Source: Aliamphritea spongicola (GTDB taxonomy: Bacteria; Pseudomonadota; Gammaproteobacteria; Pseudomonadales; Balneatricaceae). From it: a stretch of 64,000 nt of DNA. Shown piece by piece: positions 61,493 through 64,000 of this stretch; the first letter of the stretch is position 1, and every line of letters begins with the position of its first letter. The DNA lies in contig AP025283.1 in the NCBI GenBank assembly GCA_024347235.1, positions 310,001 to 374,000 on the forward strand, written 5' to 3'. The translations under genes and the position numbers were made by a program. The notes beneath the pieces are model-generated. The model worked only from the letters and a program-made list of their open reading frames with translations. It was not told the origin of the DNA and ran no database searches.

Positions 61493-61931
61493 TTGAAACT
61501 TGACAGTAAAGATCAGCAAATTCTGGCGCTGTTACAGAAAAATGCCCGTTTACCTACGGCTGAGATTGCCCGGGCAGTGAATCTGGCCCGTTCGACGGTG
61601 CAGGAGCGTATCCGGCGGCGAAGAGCAGGGCGTTATTGAGGGCTACAGTGTTCGGCTGAATGTGCAGTTATTGCCACGGCCGCAGTTTTTCAGCCGGGTA
61701 TCGGTCAGTGTGCTGGCGCCTTATCAGTCGGCGGTTATCGGCCATCTGGAAACCGTTCCTCAGGTATATTGCTGTGAAACTGTCAGTGGCAGTGTTGATC
61801 TGATGCTGGAAGTGCGCGCCCATGATGCGGCAGAACTGGATGCGGTGATTGAAAGATCAGTGCGCTCAAGGGTGTTGAGCGCACTGAGTCCGGATCGTGC
61901 TGCGGGAGTTTTCCGGCGCGACCTGCCGTGA
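61493..61931 (+). CDS. Lrp/AsnC-family transcriptional regulator (one frame break)
   Basis: 146 residues after repair: MKLDSKDQQILALLQKNARLPTAEIARAVNLARSTVQERIRR is the Lrp helix-turn-helix, followed by a RAM/effector domain (SVSVLAPYQSAVIGHLETVPQVYCCETVSGSVDLMLEV). The break at about 61617-61621 is best explained by two lost bases within the expected IRRLEEQGVIEGYSV. TTG 61493 with GAGG 9 bases ahead is chosen; ATG 61484 abuts that GAGG. Divergent from psuK and convergent with the agmatinase-like gene; the target is unknown. Confidence 0.85.
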
Positions 61932-61937
61932 TTGAGC

Positions 61938-62753
61938 TTAGGCTTCCCGACAGTCCCTGAGTAGCAGAGCAGCAAGCTCTTTATAGAGTTTTGCGCATAC
62001 CATGGCGGTCATGCCGTTGATATCCCGTGAGGGGTTATATTCAACAATATCAGCCCCGATAACAGGTGCATCCAGCTGTTGCAGGATACTGAGAATATCC
62101 CGTACCGTCAGCCCGCCAGGTTCATGATGGGAGACCCCGGGAGCAAATGCCGGATCCAGGGCATCAAGGTCGATGGAGATGTACACCGGCCCTTTAATGT
62201 CCAGTGTTGGGACCCCTGCCAGTGACGCATTTCATGTACTTCTACACCGAACCTTTCCGCCTGCTGACGCTGGTGGTCATTGAGGGTGCGGATACCTACC
62301 TGAATCAGCCGGTCTGCCAGTTGCTCTTCCATGATTCGGGCAAACGGGCAGGCGTGGGAGTGGCGGTTGCCGAGTAACTCATCGTAGAGATCCGGATGGG
62401 CGTCAAAGTGCAGGATCGTCAGAGGCTCTCTGTCGGACTGTAGCCCACGGATCAGCGGGTAAGTCACGGAGTGATCGCCTCCCAGGCTAAGCAGTTTATG
62501 CCCGTCGCGACGAATGGCTGCAGCCCGCTGTTCGATACAGTCAAATGCACTTGCCTGATCGGGCCAGTCCAGCATGCCTGCGTCCTGCAGGCGGGTATCC
62601 TGCCAATATCCACTCCCGACTCGCTGCTCAGGTTCGCCGAGCCGTTGTGCAGCACTTCCTGAATAATTGGCGGTGCTGCCGCGCTGCCGGTCAGGTGTGA
62701 GGAATTAAAGTCGAGGGGATGCCCAGTACCGATACCGCCTGAAACGTCATCAT
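61938..62753 (-). CDS. Agmatinase/ureohydrolase-family enzyme (three frame breaks)
   Basis: Binuclear manganese ureohydrolase (arginase/agmatinase/formiminoglutamase family), 272 residues after repair. Metal motifs: LLSLGGDHSVTYP (about 108), ILHFDAHPDLYDE (about 132), and YISIDLDALDPAFAPGVSHHEPGGL (about 190-215). Losses at 62715-62718 (C on the coding strand), 62603-62604 (C) and 62193-62195 (A) are repaired to GIPLDFNSSHLTG, DIGQDTRLQDAGMLDW and LKGPVYISIDLD. Its neighbour is a polar amino-acid binding protein, suggesting arginine, agmatine or another guanidino compound as substrate. Confidence 0.9.
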
Positions 62754-62762
62754 AAATACCTG

Positions 62763-63523
62763 TTAATAAATGCTGAAAGGGAAGTAGCGGCTGTTAATGT
62801 CGGCATAGCGGCCATCGGCGACAATGGCACTGATAGCGTCACTGAACGCCTGCTTCAGGTCAGAACCTTTGCGAACGGCAATGGCAACCTTATCCTGAAT
62901 GTCGATGTCAGCGCCTTTAAATTCAAAGGCTTGCCCATCGGCTGACTGCAACCAGTCCCAGGCCGGGCATTTATCGGAGACCAGCAAATCAATCCGCCCG
63001 GACTTCATATCAAGGTAGGCATTTTCCTGTGTGTCGTAGAGTTTGATATCCACGGTGCCACTGAAGTTGTCTTCCAGATACTGGCTGGACACAGTGGAAC
63101 GGTATGCGCCGACAGTCAGGCCTTTCAGGCCGCTGTCTGAGATCTCAAAGCTGCGGTCTTTCGGCCCCAGCATCACCAGCACATTGGAATAGTAACGGTC
63201 GCTGAAGTCGACCACTTTAGAGCGCTCTGCGGTCACTGACATGGAGGAAATAATCGCATCAAATTTCTTTACCCTTAAACCGGGGATCATGCCGTCCCAG
63301 GGTTGGGAAACAATCTCACAGTCGGCCTGCATTTCCTCGCAGAGGGCGTTGGCAATGTCCACATCAAAGCCGCTCAGCTGGCCGCTGGCGTCAACGACCG
63401 CAAAGGGGGCGTATGAGCCGTCAATGGCGATGCGGATAGTGTCTGCCTGGCTGGTCAGGCTCAGGCTCAGGCTGCTAAGGGCAACTGCGCTTAGTGCCAG
63501 CCATTTTTGATCCGGTATGTCAT
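62763..63523 (-). CDS. Polar amino-acid ABC transporter substrate-binding protein, family 3 (one frame break)
   Basis: 253 residues. The signal peptide MTYRIKKWLALSAVALSSL ends near TSQAD (one A missing at 63504-63508 hides its start), then IRIAIDGSYAPFAVVDASGQLSGFDVDIANALC, the family-3 signature, WDGMIPGLRVKKFDAIISSMSVTAERSKVVDFS and GLTVGAYRSTVS. It resembles lysine/arginine/ornithine-binding proteins. ATG 63523 has AGGA 7 bases upstream. It is followed by the agmatinase-like gene with a 9-base gap; no permease or ATPase gene of the system is visible here. Confidence 0.9.
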
Positions 63524-63808
63524 AGGTGATTCCTGATTATTTTTATTGGTGGTTGTGAGTTTTTATCTTGCCGGGGCTGGCTGGCCGGAAAATACCGTCA
63601 GAGCGCCGGAAATGATGCCCGTCACCGCTAAAACGCCGGAAGTGGATGGTTTTCAGTGGACAGCTTACGAATCGTAAGTAAAAGCTGCTAATAACTTTGA
63701 TTATTAAAGTAGATAGCCGTTACTTCGTTAGTAAGGCTCTGTCGCGTTGCTGGGATAGCGGCTTAAAATAGCCGCCTGTTTGTGGTTTCTTGTCTGGAGT
63801 GAAACGAA

Positions 63809-64000
63809 ATGAGTTTTATCAGCCCTGCACATTTATTGCTGATCAGTGTGGCAGCAATCTGGGGTTTCGCCTTTGTCGCGCAAAGTGCCGGTATGGATTA
63901 TCTGGGCCCGCACAGTTTTAACGCGGCCCGTTTTATTCTGGGGGCTTTGTCACTGGTACCGCTCTGGATTCTGATGGGTAAACAGCGTCTGCCCCAGGGC
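63809..64000 (+). CDS. EamA/DMT-family transporter (partial, runs off the right edge)
   Basis: 64 codons of an EamA-type permease: MSFISPAHLLLISVAAIWGFAFVAQSAGMDYLGPHSFNAARFILGAL, with the AAIWGFAFVA first helix typical of drug/metabolite transporters. CTGGAG lies upstream of ATG 63809. The remaining roughly 230 residues are outside the window. Confidence 0.85.
   Translation, partial: MSFISPAHLLLISVAAIWGFAFVAQSAGMDYLGPHSFNAARFILGALSLVPLWILMGKQRLPQG

Noticed and set aside
1-64000. Interpretation of the broken genes as a decaying, pseudogene-rich chromosome
   Set aside because: There are almost no substitutions creating stops and no large deletions or insertion sequences; breaks are nearly all homopolymer losses that restore conserved sequence when corrected.

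Overview
The window is chromosomal DNA of a heterotrophic gammaproteobacterium. The mix of TRAP and tripartite tricarboxylate (TTT) transporters, several methyl-accepting chemotaxis proteins, sarcosine oxidase with two serine hydroxymethyltransferases, and a non-pyrrolysine MttB-type methyltransferase points to a marine, Oceanospirillaceae-like organism. That placement is inferred from gene content and protein character only. I see no rRNA, tRNA, CRISPR array, transposase, phage module or replication origin.

A caution governs the whole annotation. About 60 reading-frame breaks occur in roughly 40 conserved genes. Nearly all are repaired by adding one base to a short homopolymer; one looks like an extra base and a few like two-base losses. 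After repair every gene closes to a whole number of codons and reads through to a family-typical end. I therefore annotate full-length genes and give the break positions. The breaks look like sequencing or assembly error, not mass pseudogenisation.

Layout. 1-5.7 kb: LysR regulator, RidA-type deaminase, TRAP transporter dctPQM and a DadA-like FAD oxidoreductase, which together look like an uptake-and-oxidation module for an amino-acid-like substrate. 5.7-10.6 kb (minus strand): glycerophosphodiester phosphodiesterase, an RsbU/SpoIIE-like phosphatase and a DUF2339 membrane protein. 10.6-18.6 kb: a long structured gap, glyA copy 1, then soxBDAG, followed by degenerate tandem copies of the soxG 3' end with its terminator. 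18.6-31 kb: three chemoreceptors, a DUF1801 protein, a NUDIX hydrolase, a LysE exporter, a TDT transporter with a divergent LysR, and a large ABC exporter-like protein whose nucleotide-binding domain lacks the catalytic motifs. 31-36 kb: LysR with divergent MttB-like methyltransferase, then purine salvage (hpt with a divergent NCS2 permease). 36-37.6 kb: Rof-like protein, dodecin and a calcium-loop protein. 38.5-45 kb: class V aminotransferase, GlcG-like protein, glyA copy 2, sdaA and ETF-quinone oxidoreductase. 45-52.3 kb: Asp/Glu racemase-family protein, a second DadA-like oxidase, TTT transporter tctBAC and LysR. 52.4-56.1 kb: copper homeostasis (copA, Cys-rich small protein, cueR, DUF411 protein). 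56.2-64 kb: LysE-type exporter overlapping a small membrane gene, thiamine-binding protein, aldehyde dehydrogenase, pseudouridine catabolism (psuG, psuK), Lrp regulator, agmatinase-family enzyme, polar amino-acid binding protein and the start of an EamA transporter.

The central theme is C1/N-methyl amino acid catabolism. Sarcosine oxidase makes glycine and methylene-THF, GlyA combines them into serine, SdaA deaminates serine to pyruvate, and ETF-QO can pass electrons from upstream demethylating dehydrogenases to the quinone pool. The most unusual items are the catalytically degenerate ABC protein, the soxG-tail repeat array, the hairpin array about 450-530 bases upstream of glyA1, and the MttB homolog with no corrinoid partner in view.
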